Shown in pieces: positions 48,644 to 57,735 of a stretch of DNA of 64,000 nucleotides (positions are counted from its first letter, which is position 1; every line of letters starts with the position of its first letter). The notes beneath the pieces were generated by a model. That model did no database searches. It saw only the letters and a list, made by a program, of their open reading frames with translations, and was not told the DNA's origin. This stretch comes from Mogibacterium timidum ATCC 33093. Lineage in GTDB: Bacteria; Bacillota; Clostridia; Peptostreptococcales; Anaerovoracaceae. The translations under genes were made by a program, and so were the position numbers. Where the stretch lies: NCBI RefSeq assembly GCF_000525775.1, contig NZ_JALU01000018.1:62001-126000 (forward strand). Reading direction: 5' to 3'.

Positions 48644-48684
48644 ATAATTATTAGCACTCGTCACAGACGAGTGCTAATAATTAT
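48644..48684 (+). promoter_or_regulatory. CIRCE operator (HrcA site) for clpB
   Basis: TTAGCACTC (48651-48659), nine bases, then GAGTGCTAA (48669-48677) match the CIRCE consensus exactly. The dyad extends outwards to a 16-bp perfect inverted repeat (48644-48659 with 48669-48684). A possible -35 TTCACA is at 48627-48632. HrcA is expected to repress clpB here and release it on heat stress. Confidence 0.95.
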
Positions 48685-48736
48685 CTTGTAAGCAAGTGAG
48701 ACTTGGATCATGAAATATTAAATGAGGAGGAAGGCA

Positions 48737-51262
48737 ATGAATATTGAAAAATATACGCAGAAAATGCAGGGTGCCATTCTCGATTCACAAAATTTAGCAA
48801 CTTCTTACGGGCATCAGCAGTTAGAGATAGCACATGTACATTACGCCATAATAAGCGACAGCGACGGATTGATTCCTAAGCTTCTTGAAGCTATGAACGT
48901 AGATGTGAGAGCGCTAAAGGCTGATTTAGAGAAAAATCTTGAGAAGATGCCAAAGGTTAGTGGCGGTAATGGGCAGGTATACATGAGTCCTGAACTCAAC
49001 AGCGTCCTTATAAAAGCTGAAAAAATTGCCGGAGATTTTAAGGATGATTATGTCAGTGTTGAGCACCTGTATCTGGCAATTATTGATTCCAAAAACTCCG
49101 AAGTTAACGGAATCCTGACAAAGTACGGTATCAACAAGGATGATTTTATGAGAGCTCTAACGATGGTTCGAGGTAACCAGAGAGTGACTAATCAGAATCC
49201 GGAAGATACCTATGATGCTCTTAATAAGTATGGCATCGATCTTGTTGATGCCGCTAGGAAGGGGAAGCTGGATCCGGTTATCGGCAGGGATGTGGAAATA
49301 AGGCGAGCTATCGAGATTCTATCGAGGAGAACCAAGAATAACCCGGTTTTAATTGGACAACCTGGAGTCGGCAAGACTGCCGTAGTAGAGGGATTGGCGC
49401 AGAGAATAGTCAATGGTGACGTACCGGATGGCCTGAGGGGTAAGACGATATTCTCGCTCGATATGGGTTCGTTGATTGCGGGAGCTAAGTACCGCGGAGA
49501 ATTCGAAGAGCGACTCAAGGCTGTTTTAAATGAGATAGATAAATCTGACGGGAACATTATCCTGTTCATAGATGAGATTCATAATATCGTTGGTGCAGGT
49601 CGCACAGAGGGATCTATGGATGCGGGAAATCTGCTTAAGCCAAAGCTGGCAAGAGGAGAGCTGCACTGCATCGGAGCGACTACACTTGATGAATATAGGA
49701 AATATATAGAAACTGACGCAGCTCTTGAGAGACGATTCCAAAAGGTAATGGTAGACGAACCTACTGTTGAGGACACGATTTCTATACTCAGGGGGCTGAA
49801 GGAGAAATTTGAGATTCACCACGGTGTCAGAATCACGGACAATGCTCTTATCGCTTGTGCGACACTTTCAAACAGGTATATAAGCGACCGATATTTGCCG
49901 GACAAGGCGATAGATTTGATGGATGAGGCAGCTGCCAGAATAAGAACCGAGATTGACAGCATGCCGTCCGATCTCGATCAGATATCACGTAAAATCATGC
50001 AGCTTGAAATAGAACAGCAAGCGTTATCCAAGGAGGACGATAAGGCGAGCAAGGTAAGGCTGGAAGCAATAAGCGAAGAGCTCGCTAATCTAAGGAGTGA
50101 AAATGACGAGCTGACCGCTAAATGGTCTAACGAGAAAAAGAATATTCAGGAACTCAAGAACAAGAAGCTTGAATTAGAGGAGATTCGTCATCAGATAGAA
50201 ACAGCTGAGAGAGAGTATGATCTTGAGAAGCTCGCAAAGCTTAGATACGGTGATTTGCCCAGACTCGAGAAGGAGATAGAGGGACTCAAGGAGAAGACTG
50301 AGCAATCAAGCGAAAATAGACTGCTGCGCGAGGAAGTGGGAGAAGAAGAAATTCAGTCGGTAATTTCCGAATGGACAGGAATTCCCATCAGTAAACTGGC
50401 TGAATCAGAACGCGAAAAACTGCTCCATTTAGGCGATATTCTGCATAAGCGGGTAATCGGACAGGATGCAGGTGTTAAGGCCGTATCTGAAGCGATATTG
50501 CGCGCAAGGGCCGGTCTTAAGAATGAGAATCGTCCGGTCGGTTCGTTTATATTCCTCGGACCTACCGGCGTGGGTAAGACTGAGCTGGCAAAGGCGCTTT
50601 CTGAAACTCTGTTCGACACAGAAAAAAATCTGATTAGAATCGATATGTCGGAGTATATGGAGAAACACACTGTGTCGAGACTTGTGGGCTCTCCTCCGGG
50701 ATATGTCGGCTATGATGAGGGCGGACAGCTCACTGAAGCAGTCAGAAGGAAACCGTACAGCGTTATTCTGTTCGATGAAATTGAGAAGGCTCACCCTGAT
50801 GTATTTAACATTTTACTGCAGCTCCTCGATGATGGAAGATTGACAGACAATCAGGGCAGAACAGTAGATTTTAAGAACACGATCATAATTATGACCTCTA
50901 ACCTTCAGGAATCTCAGCTGAAGTCGTTCTTCAGACCGGAATTTCTCAACAGAATCGATGATATTATCGTATTCCAGTCGTTAAATTTGGAGGAGATTGA
51001 GAAAATCGTTGATTTGACAGTTGAGTCACTGGTCAAAAGGCTTAAGGATAGAGGCATTGAGCTTGAAATGTCACCTGAAGCCCGCAGCTATATAGCTAAG
51101 GAGTCATATGACGAGGAGTTTGGCGCCAGACCGGTTAAGCGTTACATACAGCGCAACCTTGAGAATCAAATCGCTGAGATGATAATAGGCAGCAAGGTAG
51201 TCGATGGTCAGACGATAGAAGTTGACGTCTCGGATAATGGGCTTATGTTTGATATTCGTTAG
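48737..51262 (+). CDS. clpB: ATP-dependent chaperone ClpB
   Basis: Disaggregase working with DnaK. The protein is 841 residues from the ATG at 48737, after GAGGAGGAAGG. It has the Clp N-domain, AAA1 with GQPGVGKT (about 208), the M-domain coiled coil (about 400-520), and AAA2 with GPTGVGKT (about 608). The M-domain separates it from ClpA/ClpC. AAA2 is unusual: between TSNL and FRPEFLNR only about nine residues (QESQLKSF) stand where relatives have some 28. A CIRCE operator controls it. Confidence 0.95.
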   Translation: MNIEKYTQKMQGAILDSQNLATSYGHQQLEIAHVHYAIISDSDGLIPKLLEAMNVDVRALKADLEKNLEKMPKVSGGNGQVYMSPELNSVLIKAEKIAGDFKDDYVSVEHLYLAIIDSKNSEVNGILTKYGINKDDFMRALTMVRGNQRVTNQNPEDTYDALNKYGIDLVDAARKGKLDPVIGRDVEIRRAIEILSRRTKNNPVLIGQPGVGKTAVVEGLAQRIVNGDVPDGLRGKTIFSLDMGSLIAGAKYRGEFEERLKAVLNEIDKSDGNIILFIDEIHNIVGAGRTEGSMDAGNLLKPKLARGELHCIGATTLDEYRKYIETDAALERRFQKVMVDEPTVEDTISILRGLKEKFEIHHGVRITDNALIACATLSNRYISDRYLPDKAIDLMDEAAARIRTEIDSMPSDLDQISRKIMQLEIEQQALSKEDDKASKVRLEAISEELANLRSENDELTAKWSNEKKNIQELKNKKLELEEIRHQIETAEREYDLEKLAKLRYGDLPRLEKEIEGLKEKTEQSSENRLLREEVGEEEIQSVISEWTGIPISKLAESEREKLLHLGDILHKRVIGQDAGVKAVSEAILRARAGLKNENRPVGSFIFLGPTGVGKTELAKALSETLFDTEKNLIRIDMSEYMEKHTVSRLVGSPPGYVGYDEGGQLTEAVRRKPYSVILFDEIEKAHPDVFNILLQLLDDGRLTDNQGRTVDFKNTIIIMTSNLQESQLKSFFRPEFLNRIDDIIVFQSLNLEEIEKIVDLTVESLVKRLKDRGIELEMSPEARSYIAKESYDEEFGARPVKRYIQRNLENQIAEMIIGSKVVDGQTIEVDVSDNGLMFDIR

Positions 51263-51342
51263 TTTGGAATAAAACCGTTTACTAGTCAGCGTAGCTGCTG
51301 TATAGCAGACAGGTAAAGTTTTTAAAATGATAATTGCAGCAT

Positions 51343-51375
51343 GGGACAGGTGTTTTTATTGCACCTGTCTCTTAT
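51343..51375 (+). terminator. Terminator-like hairpin after clpB
   Basis: GACAGGTG (51345-51352) pairs with CACCTGTC (51362-51369), extended by two weaker pairs. The loop is T-rich and the T run afterwards is weak. It lies about 80 bases past clpB. The rest of the 246-base gap is AT-rich, with a small GTGCG/CGCAC dyad near 51464-51478 and no clear promoter. Confidence 0.55.
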
Positions 51376-51508
51376 GTTATACTTGATATGTTATCCGCGC
51401 ATAATCGACCTTGCGTGATAGCTGCTATATTAATTTTTAATTAGTAATTACTCATTACCAAGCGTGCGTAGACCGCACACCTTCTATATTTATTCATAAG
51501 GGGGGCAT

Positions 51509-52438
51509 ATGTCGGAATACAGGGATTTATACAGGAGAGCGGCTAACGGTGAGGGCCAGGTTGTTTCTTTCAAATTCACCAACGTCCATCCGCGAGCGAT
51601 AGTTCAGATAGTGCACGACATAAGCGAACATAGTCTTCGTTACAGAGAATTCGCTTCGGCGCTCAACGATGCGGGATTCTATGTATGTGGAAATGATTTA
51701 ATCGGACATGGGATGAGCAAACAGGGACATCCGGGCTGCTTTGGCTTGCGCAAGAACTCCTATGAGGGACTGCTCGGCGACATCGACTCGCTGTTCCGGG
51801 AAGTCTCAAATGAAGTCGGCGAAGATGTTCCAAGGATAATAATTGGAGCCGGATTTGGCGCAATGCTCAGTGAGCTCTATACAATAAGATATGGCAATAT
51901 CGCCATGATTGTATCCATGGAAAATCTCGAGATCCCCGGCGGTATCAGCTTCATCAAGATGAACGCCAACAACCACATCATGAGAAAGGGATATAACTCA
52001 ATCTCTGAAAGCGTTCACAACATGATGTACCAGACTGCCAAGCTCGGAGGCGGTGACGTTTACAGCGACTTTTATTGGGTTAGCAAGGTCAGAGAAGAAA
52101 TTGATAAGTACATTCAGGATGATAATTGCGGGTGCATGCTTACCGCATCGGCATACAGGGAGATGATTCGAGTTATTGAGGAGCTGAGGAGCAAAAAAGG
52201 GATTGTCAGGCTTCCGGATATTCCAATCTATATGGTTGCCGGTGCTGAGGACCAACGTGGCGGCTGCGGAAATGCTGTGATGAAAATAGCTACCATGTTG
52301 ACCGAAAAGGGGCATAACGAGGTAGCGTATAAGCTTTACAAAGACTGTTATCACGATATACTGCACGATAGCTGCAAAGCGTGCGTGACAAAGGATATTA
52401 TCGCTTGGATAGAGCAGAAGCTCAACCGGAGGGGATAG
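51509..52438 (+). CDS. Alpha/beta hydrolase-like protein lacking the serine nucleophile
   Basis: The protein is 309 residues, resembling the serine aminopeptidase S33 / monoglyceride lipase group, with VQIVHDISEHSLRY, NDLIGHGMSKQGHPG and a lid region. At the nucleophile elbow, where relatives have GHSMG, it reads GAGFG (113-117), so the serine is replaced by Gly 115. The expected Asp (D248 in GAEDQRGG) and His (H282 in YHDILHD) remain. It could be an inactive pseudo-enzyme or use another chemistry. A GGGGGG site precedes the ATG. It is convergent with the GntR gene, three bases apart. Confidence 0.8.
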   Translation: MSEYRDLYRRAANGEGQVVSFKFTNVHPRAIVQIVHDISEHSLRYREFASALNDAGFYVCGNDLIGHGMSKQGHPGCFGLRKNSYEGLLGDIDSLFREVSNEVGEDVPRIIIGAGFGAMLSELYTIRYGNIAMIVSMENLEIPGGISFIKMNANNHIMRKGYNSISESVHNMMYQTAKLGGGDVYSDFYWVSKVREEIDKYIQDDNCGCMLTASAYREMIRVIEELRSKKGIVRLPDIPIYMVAGAEDQRGGCGNAVMKIATMLTEKGHNEVAYKLYKDCYHDILHDSCKACVTKDIIAWIEQKLNRRG

Positions 52439-52441
52439 TAC

Positions 52442-53101
52442 CTAGAAGAGGTGAGACATTCTGCGGAGCTTGCTTTGCTGCATATGATAGTCCATGGCCT
52501 TTTTGCCTGCAGCAGGGTTCTTGGTTTCGAATGCCTCGAATATAGCCTTGTGTTCATCGAGAATAATTCTGAGGTAACCGTCGTTAAAAGTTTTTGCAGG
52601 TGCTGAATGCTTGAGATATGTCTGATATAACGACAACGTCTGGTACAGCATGCGATTCTTGGTACCTTTATAGATGATGTTGTGAAATGCGGAATTGAAC
52701 TGCAGCACCTTTTCGACATCGGCCTTGAGAGTGTAGAATTCCATGAATTCGATATTCTCGCGCAGAGTATCAATTTCACTGTCGTCCATACGCTCGATTG
52801 CCCATTCGACAGCCTTGACTTCAAAGGTTCTGCGCAGGTCAAACAGATCAGATATATCGCGACTGCTAAGGCCGATTACGTATGCACCGCGGTTAGGGAT
52901 GTTCTCGATTAGACCATCCGACTCCAGCTGTCTAAAGGCTTCACGAACCGGAGTCCTGCTGACATCGTACTGCTTGCAAACGGCCTGTTCCGTCAGCTTG
53001 GAGTTTGCCGGCAGCTTGCCGCTTAATATATCTTTTTGTATCTGTACAAAAAGCGTGTTGGATAGCGGCTGGTTGCTTTCGATTCCTGGGTTTGTCATCA
53101 T
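52442..53101 (-). CDS. GntR family (FCD) transcriptional regulator
   Basis: The protein is 219 residues. The winged helix-turn-helix (about 12-75) has the family signature QYDVSRTPVREAFRQLESDGLIE (residues 49-71; short part: SRTPVREAFRQLE). The FCD ligand domain (about 85-215) retains the metal-binding pattern with His in FHNII, DEHKAIF and DYHMQQS. Ligands of FCD regulators are usually organic acids; none can be named here. Two ATGs are adjacent; AGGAGG lies upstream of both, and the first (53101) is taken. Operator-like repeats overlap its promoter, so it probably represses itself. Confidence 0.9.
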   Translation of the reverse strand: MMTNPGIESNQPLSNTLFVQIQKDILSGKLPANSKLTEQAVCKQYDVSRTPVREAFRQLESDGLIENIPNRGAYVIGLSSRDISDLFDLRRTFEVKAVEWAIERMDDSEIDTLRENIEFMEFYTLKADVEKVLQFNSAFHNIIYKGTKNRMLYQTLSLYQTYLKHSAPAKTFNDGYLRIILDEHKAIFEAFETKNPAAGKKAMDYHMQQSKLRRMSHLF

Positions 53102-53140
53102 TATTACTTACCTCCTGAGATTAGTACCGATATCGTACAA

Positions 53141-53203
53141 GTATACAATCTATGCATTTGTACTATCAGTATACAATTATAGTGAGAGCATACAAAAAGT
53201 CAA
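53141..53203 (-). promoter_or_regulatory. GntR gene promoter with operator-like repeats
   Basis: On the - strand TTGACT (53198-53203) and TATAAT (53176-53181) are 16 bases apart, a strong promoter for the GntR gene. GTATACAAT occurs at 53141-53149 and again at 53169-53177, the second overlapping the -10. A related GCATACAAA lies near 53188. Such repeats are typical GntR operators. Confidence 0.65.
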
Positions 53204-53232
53204 TCAATCAATATATAGGATAAATTAATTAA

Positions 53233-53889
53233 ATGAAGAAGATTAAACCAATAAAATATTTTAAGAATTCAGATGAGATAAATGAAGTCCTCGACACACT
53301 GGAAGCTGAATATCCGGATGCAGGATGTGCGCTTCACCATGACTCTATATTCCATTTGCTTCTGGCTGTTGTTTTATCAGCTCAAACGACTGATGCCAGT
53401 GTGAATACAGTGACCCCTGAGCTGTTTAGTACATATCATGAACCTGCTGACCTGTCAGCTGCTGACATAAATGACGTAGAGGACATAATCAAAAAGCTGG
53501 GGTTATACAAGAATAAGGCGAAGAATCTTGTGGGCATCGGTAAACTGCTATGTTCCGAGTATGACGGTGTTGTACCACAGGATTTTACAGAGCTTCAAAA
53601 GCTCCCTGGCGTCGGCCGCAAGACTGCTAACGTAGTGCTTTCTGTCGGTTTTGGAGAGCAACATATTGCTGTCGACACGCACGTATTCCGAGTTACCAAC
53701 AGGATTGGGCTGGTTGATGAGGATGATGTTTTAAAGACGGAACGATCTCTTATGGAGATTATTCCGAAACATCGCTGGTCGCATATGCACCATGTTTTTA
53801 TATTCCACGGCAGGCGTTGTTGCACGGCTAGAAAACCAAAATGTGAAAGCTGCTGTATAGCGGATAAGTGTAAATATAATCAAAAATAA
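53233..53889 (+). CDS. nth: Endonuclease III
   Basis: DNA glycosylase/AP lyase for oxidised pyrimidines. The protein is 218 residues. The helix-hairpin-helix LPGVGRKTANVV contains the catalytic Lys, the AVDTHVFRV segment contains the catalytic Asp, and the C-terminal [4Fe-4S] loop has the standard C-x6-C-x2-C-x5-C spacing. It is divergent from the GntR gene; the shared region is 131 bases. No strong ribosome site is seen. Confidence 0.95.
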   Translation: MKKIKPIKYFKNSDEINEVLDTLEAEYPDAGCALHHDSIFHLLLAVVLSAQTTDASVNTVTPELFSTYHEPADLSAADINDVEDIIKKLGLYKNKAKNLVGIGKLLCSEYDGVVPQDFTELQKLPGVGRKTANVVLSVGFGEQHIAVDTHVFRVTNRIGLVDEDDVLKTERSLMEIIPKHRWSHMHHVFIFHGRRCCTARKPKCESCCIADKCKYNQK

Positions 53890-53952
53890 TTTAATACTCT
53901 GTTTAATATTTATGAGACTACGTAAGGCTCCGAAAATTGCAACTTGAGCGTG

Positions 53953-54001
53953 TTGACGTCTCAATTACATAAATAGACATTGACGTCTCGATTTTATAAA
54001 T
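53953..54001 (+). repeat. Two tandem 22-base direct repeats before trmL
   Basis: TTGACGTCTC-R-ATT-WY-ATAAAT occurs at 53953-53974 and 53980-54001, a 27-base period, differing at three positions. Each contains the palindrome GACGTC. They lie just upstream of the trmL promoter and look like regulator binding sites. Confidence 0.65.
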
Positions 54002-54007
54002 GCATCA

Positions 54008-54036
54008 TTGAAAATACAATGTTTAACTGATATTAT
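54008..54036 (+). promoter_or_regulatory. Promoter for trmL
   Basis: TTGAAA at 54008-54013 and TATTAT at 54031-54036 are spaced by 17 bases. The transcript would start near 54043, which supports the TTG start at 54074 and excludes the earlier ATG at 54008. Confidence 0.7.
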
Positions 54037-54073
54037 ATTTTTGTTGATGTATATTAGTTTAGAGGAGTTTATA

Positions 54074-54544
54074 TTGTCATTCCATATTGTTTTAGTCGAG
54101 CCGGAGATACCGCAGAATACTGGCAATATTGCGAGGACCTGCGCGGCTACCAACACAACCCTTCATTTAGTGAAGCCGCTTGGCTTTAGTATAGATGAGA
54201 AATCTGTGAGAAGGGCAGGACTCGACTACTGGAAGTACGTCGATGTAGTTGTTCATGATAGTCTTATGGCATTTTTAGGCGAATTCCCTAACGCCAGGAT
54301 GTTTCTCTCAACTACTCATGGCGATCGCATCTATACGGATGTCAAGTATAAGGATGGCGATATGTTCTTATTTGGAAGAGAGACCGCCGGCCTTCCACAG
54401 GAGCTTATAAGTGAGAATCGGGATTCAGCCGTAAGGATTCCTATGAGTGAGAATACGAGACTGAGGTCACTCAACCTCGCTAATTCAGTCAACATCGTTT
54501 TGTTTGAAGCTCTCCGTCAAAACGGATTCCCGGAGCTTCTATAG
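54074..54544 (+). CDS. trmL: tRNA (cytidine/uridine-2'-O-)-methyltransferase TrmL
   Basis: SPOUT-class enzyme that methylates the ribose at the wobble position of tRNA-Leu. The protein is 156 residues from a TTG start at 54074, preceded by GAGGAG at 54062-54067. A longer reading from 54008 would start inside the promoter. Motifs are FHIVLVEPEIPQNTGNIART, LFGRETAGLP and MSENTRLRSLNLANSVNI. Length matches the family (about 157). Confidence 0.92.
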   Translation: MSFHIVLVEPEIPQNTGNIARTCAATNTTLHLVKPLGFSIDEKSVRRAGLDYWKYVDVVVHDSLMAFLGEFPNARMFLSTTHGDRIYTDVKYKDGDMFLFGRETAGLPQELISENRDSAVRIPMSENTRLRSLNLANSVNIVLFEALRQNGFPELL

Positions 54545-54598
54545 TACTATTCATTAAAAAAGCAATGGCTATCTTTTTCGAATGTTAAGGAGGAAAAA

Positions 54599-55612
54599 AT
54601 GATTAAAGTCGGTATTAGCGGATTCGGAAGAATTTCGAGAGTCGTCATGAGAGCAGCACTTGATATGGACGATATCGAGATTGTAGGTATTAACTGGCGT
54701 AACTCCGATCTAGATTATATCGTCTATATGCTGAAGTACGATTCGACCTTTGGTAGGTTCCCTGGAGTTATCGAAAAGTATGATGACGGAATCGTGGTTA
54801 ACGGCAAGAATATTCCGGTATTTAGCGAAGATGATGCTAAAAATATTCCGTGGGGCGAGTGCGGCGCTGAGTACATTGTCGAGGGTACCGGTGCATATAA
54901 CACAACAGATAAGGCCCAGGCACACCTCGACGCCGGCGCTAAAAAAGTTATTATTTCTGCCCCTGCGAAGGACAAGGCTACACCTACATATGTTTTCGGT
55001 GTTAATCATGAGGATTATGATAGCAGGTTTGATGTGGTTTCAAACGCTTCCTGCACCACCAACTGCCTTGCGCCACTTTGTAAAGTAATCAATGATAACT
55101 GGGGTATTGAACAGGGGCTTATGTCGACAATTCACGCTGCAACTGCTAAGCAGAAGGTTGTCGATGCAAGGTCGATGAAGGATTGGAGGACGGGAAGATC
55201 GGTGTTTAACAACATCATCCCGACAACGACAGGCGCTGCAAAGGCTGTATCACTTGTAATTCCGGAGCTGGAAGGTAAACTGACAGGAAAAGCATATCGC
55301 GTTCCTACCGCTAACGTTTCCGTAATCGACCTCAATCTGATATTAAAGAATTCCGCAAAATACGAGGAGATTTGTGCAAAGGTAAAGGAAGCTTCCGAGA
55401 ATGAATTTAAAGGCATCATCGAATATGTTGATGACGAGGTTGTGTCATGCGATTTTATCGGTGATCCTTGCACCTGTATATACGATGCAAGAGAGGGAAT
55501 TGAGCTCAACGACAAGTTCTTTAAATTCATAACATTCTATGACAATGAATTCGGATACAGTGTTCAGCTGCTGAGGTTGATTCAGCACATGAGCAATGTT
55601 GATAACAAATAA
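54599..55612 (+). CDS. gap: Glyceraldehyde-3-phosphate dehydrogenase, type I, divergent
   Basis: Oxidises G3P to 1,3-bisphosphoglycerate in glycolysis. The protein is 337 residues. The catalytic ASCTTNC is intact, as are the His in STIHAAT and the NNIIPTTTGAAKAV segment. The NAD-binding part deviates: GFGRIS ends in Ser (S13) where Gly is usual, and the INDL-type segment after strand two reads INWRN (31-35), so the Asp that selects NAD is Trp 33. YDNEFGYS replaces YDNEWGYS. An AAGGAGG site precedes the ATG. It leads gap-pgk-tpiA-eno. Confidence 0.94.
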   Translation: MIKVGISGFGRISRVVMRAALDMDDIEIVGINWRNSDLDYIVYMLKYDSTFGRFPGVIEKYDDGIVVNGKNIPVFSEDDAKNIPWGECGAEYIVEGTGAYNTTDKAQAHLDAGAKKVIISAPAKDKATPTYVFGVNHEDYDSRFDVVSNASCTTNCLAPLCKVINDNWGIEQGLMSTIHAATAKQKVVDARSMKDWRTGRSVFNNIIPTTTGAAKAVSLVIPELEGKLTGKAYRVPTANVSVIDLNLILKNSAKYEEICAKVKEASENEFKGIIEYVDDEVVSCDFIGDPCTCIYDAREGIELNDKFFKFITFYDNEFGYSVQLLRLIQHMSNVDNK

Positions 55613-55634
55613 TCGGAGACATCTCAATCAGATA

Positions 55635-55668
55635 ATGCCGTGCATATTGCGCGGCATATCGTTTATTT
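55635..55668 (+). terminator. Hairpin between gap and pgk
   Basis: ATGCCGTGC and GCGCGGCAT form a 9-bp stem (one G-T pair) with a 5-base loop, followed by T-rich ATCGTTTATTTT. It is a likely attenuator or partial terminator that would make gap more abundant than the downstream genes. Confidence 0.6.
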
Positions 55669-55689
55669 TGTACAAGCGAGGTACATGCT

Positions 55690-56874
55690 ATGAAAAAGAC
55701 AGTTAGGGATATAGATTGGGCTGGTAAAACAGCTGTGGTTAGGTGCGATTTTAACGTTCCTTTCGTTGATGGAAAAATCAGCGACGAGACTCGGATAGTT
55801 GCTGCGCTTCCAACCATCGACTATCTGCGTGAAAATGGTGCAAAGGTTGTGTTGCTATCCCATTTAGGCAGACCTAAGGGAGAGCCTAAGCCGGAATTCT
55901 CGCTAGCTCCTGTAGCTGAAAGACTTGGAGAAAAGCTGGGAACGGCTGTTAGCTTTATCCCATCAGATTCGGTAGTTGACGGCAGTGTTTATGAGGCAGT
56001 CAGCAGCTTAGCTGCTTCTGATGTTGCATTGCTGGAGAATGTAAGATATAGGAGCGAAGAGACAAAAAATGATCCGGAATTTGCCAGAGCTCTGGCGGCA
56101 CTTGGTGACGTATTTGTACAGGATGCCTTTGGAACCGCGCATCGTGCACATGCGTCAACTACCGGAATTACTGATTATATTCCGGCCGTATCCGGATTTC
56201 TAATCGAGAAGGAGCTTAAGTTTCTCGGCAGCGCAATTGAGTCTCCGAAGAGACCTCTTGCAGCGATAATGGGAGGAGCAAAGGTTAAGGATAAGATTCC
56301 GGTAATTCTACACCTTATCGACAAAGTTGACCTGCTTTTCATCGGAGGAGGAATGGCATATACATTCCTCAAAGCTGAGGGGTATAATATAGGCAAGTCG
56401 ATTTTCGACGAAGAAGGATATGAACTGGTAGGCAGGATAAAATCAGAAGCTGCTGAAAAGGGGGTCAAGCTACTGCTTCCGATAGATGTAGTTGCTGCCA
56501 AAACCTTCGACAATGCTGCTGAGCACGGAATATTTAAGGTAGATAAGATTCCGGACGATATGATGGGAATGGATATAGGACCGGAGTCAGTGAAGCTTTA
56601 CTGTGCAGAGCTTGCAAAGGTCAAGACAGTTGTTTGGAACGGGCCTATGGGAGTGTTTGAGATGTCTGCATTTGCCGGAGGAACCAGAGCTGTTGCTGAA
56701 TGTTTGGCGTCTATTGATGCGACAACAATCATCGGAGGCGGAGATTCGGCAGCCGCAGTAACCTCCTTTGGATTGGCAGACAAAATGACTCATATCTCTA
56801 CAGGCGGGGGAGCCAGCTTAGAGTTCTTGGAGGGTAAGGAGCTTCCCGGTATCGCATGCCTCAGTGACAAATAA
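55690..56874 (+). CDS. pgk: Phosphoglycerate kinase
   Basis: Makes ATP from 1,3-bisphosphoglycerate. The protein is 394 residues. It has the substrate-binding [20 protein letters not shown] and [13 protein letters not shown], the hinge region, and the C-terminal nucleotide-binding [11 protein letters not shown] and [13 protein letters not shown]. All typical. Confidence 0.98.
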   Translation: MKKTVRDIDWAGKTAVVRCDFNVPFVDGKISDETRIVAALPTIDYLRENGAKVVLLSHLGRPKGEPKPEFSLAPVAERLGEKLGTAVSFIPSDSVVDGSVYEAVSSLAASDVALLENVRYRSEETKNDPEFARALAALGDVFVQDAFGTAHRAHASTTGITDYIPAVSGFLIEKELKFLGSAIESPKRPLAAIMGGAKVKDKIPVILHLIDKVDLLFIGGGMAYTFLKAEGYNIGKSIFDEEGYELVGRIKSEAAEKGVKLLLPIDVVAAKTFDNAAEHGIFKVDKIPDDMMGMDIGPESVKLYCAELAKVKTVVWNGPMGVFEMSAFAGGTRAVAECLASIDATTIIGGGDSAAAVTSFGLADKMTHISTGGGASLEFLEGKELPGIACLSDK

Positions 56875-56888
56875 GGTAGGAGAATTTT

Positions 56889-57650
56889 ATGAAGAAATAT
56901 TTGATAGCCGGCAACTGGAAGATGAATAAATCCATAGCGGAGGCAAAAGCGTTTGCTGTACAGCTTAAGGAGGAATATATCGAGCACCCTGAACAGCTCG
57001 TGATTATAGCTCCGTTTACGCAGCTTGAGACGCTTAAGAAAGAGCTTTCCGAAACAGGTATTAGGGTTGGTGCTCAAAACGTTCATTATGAGAAGAGCGG
57101 GGCATTTACAGGAGAGATATCCGTGCCTATGCTCAGGGAGCTTGGTGTCGATATGTGTGTAGTCGGTCACTCAGAGAGGCGAGAGTATTTTGGTGAAACT
57201 GACAGCAGGGTTAATCTTAAGGTTAAGGCATTGATAAATGCGGGCATAACCCCAATTCTCTGCGTCGGAGAGAGCCTTGAGATTAGGGAAGCAGGAAACG
57301 CTATGCTGTTTGTAAGTGGCCAAATTGCTGAAGATCTTGATGGGCTTTCAGCAGCGGAGGTTTCCGATATTGTTATTGCCTATGAGCCGATTTGGGCGAT
57401 AGGTACCGGTAAAACAGCGTCGCCGGAACAGGCTGAAGAGATGTGCGGTTTTATAAGAGGGATGGTAGAAGGTATGTACGGAGCAGAAACTGCAGAGACT
57501 TTGATTATCCAGTACGGTGGAAGCATGAAGCCGTCAAATGCTCCTGAACTCCTGGCAAAACCGGATATTAACGGCGGCTTGATCGGAGGTGCAAGCCTTG
57601 AGGTCGACTCGTTCTTGGAGATTGCAAAGGCGGCAAACAAGCTTCAATAA
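56889..57650 (+). CDS. tpiA: Triosephosphate isomerase
   Basis: Interconverts DHAP and G3P. The protein is 253 residues. It has GNWKMNK with the catalytic Lys, the His in VVGHSERREYF, and AYEPIWAIGTGKTA with the catalytic Glu and the flexible loop. It starts 14 bases after pgk. Confidence 0.98.
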   Translation: MKKYLIAGNWKMNKSIAEAKAFAVQLKEEYIEHPEQLVIIAPFTQLETLKKELSETGIRVGAQNVHYEKSGAFTGEISVPMLRELGVDMCVVGHSERREYFGETDSRVNLKVKALINAGITPILCVGESLEIREAGNAMLFVSGQIAEDLDGLSAAEVSDIVIAYEPIWAIGTGKTASPEQAEEMCGFIRGMVEGMYGAETAETLIIQYGGSMKPSNAPELLAKPDINGGLIGGASLEVDSFLEIAKAANKLQ

Positions 57651-57685
57651 TATACGCATAATTGTTATTCGTAAGTCGCGCTGCA

Positions 57686-57703
57686 TCAAAGCTATAGCTT
57701 TGA
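57686..57703 (+). repeat. 18-base perfect palindrome before eno
   Basis: TCAAAGCTATAGCTTTGA is self-complementary across its full length. It lies 32 bases before eno and is followed by AT-rich DNA. It could be an operator or an mRNA hairpin between tpiA and eno. Confidence 0.5.
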
Positions 57704-57735
57704 GATTTGTATATTAATTTAACGGAGGGTATGAT

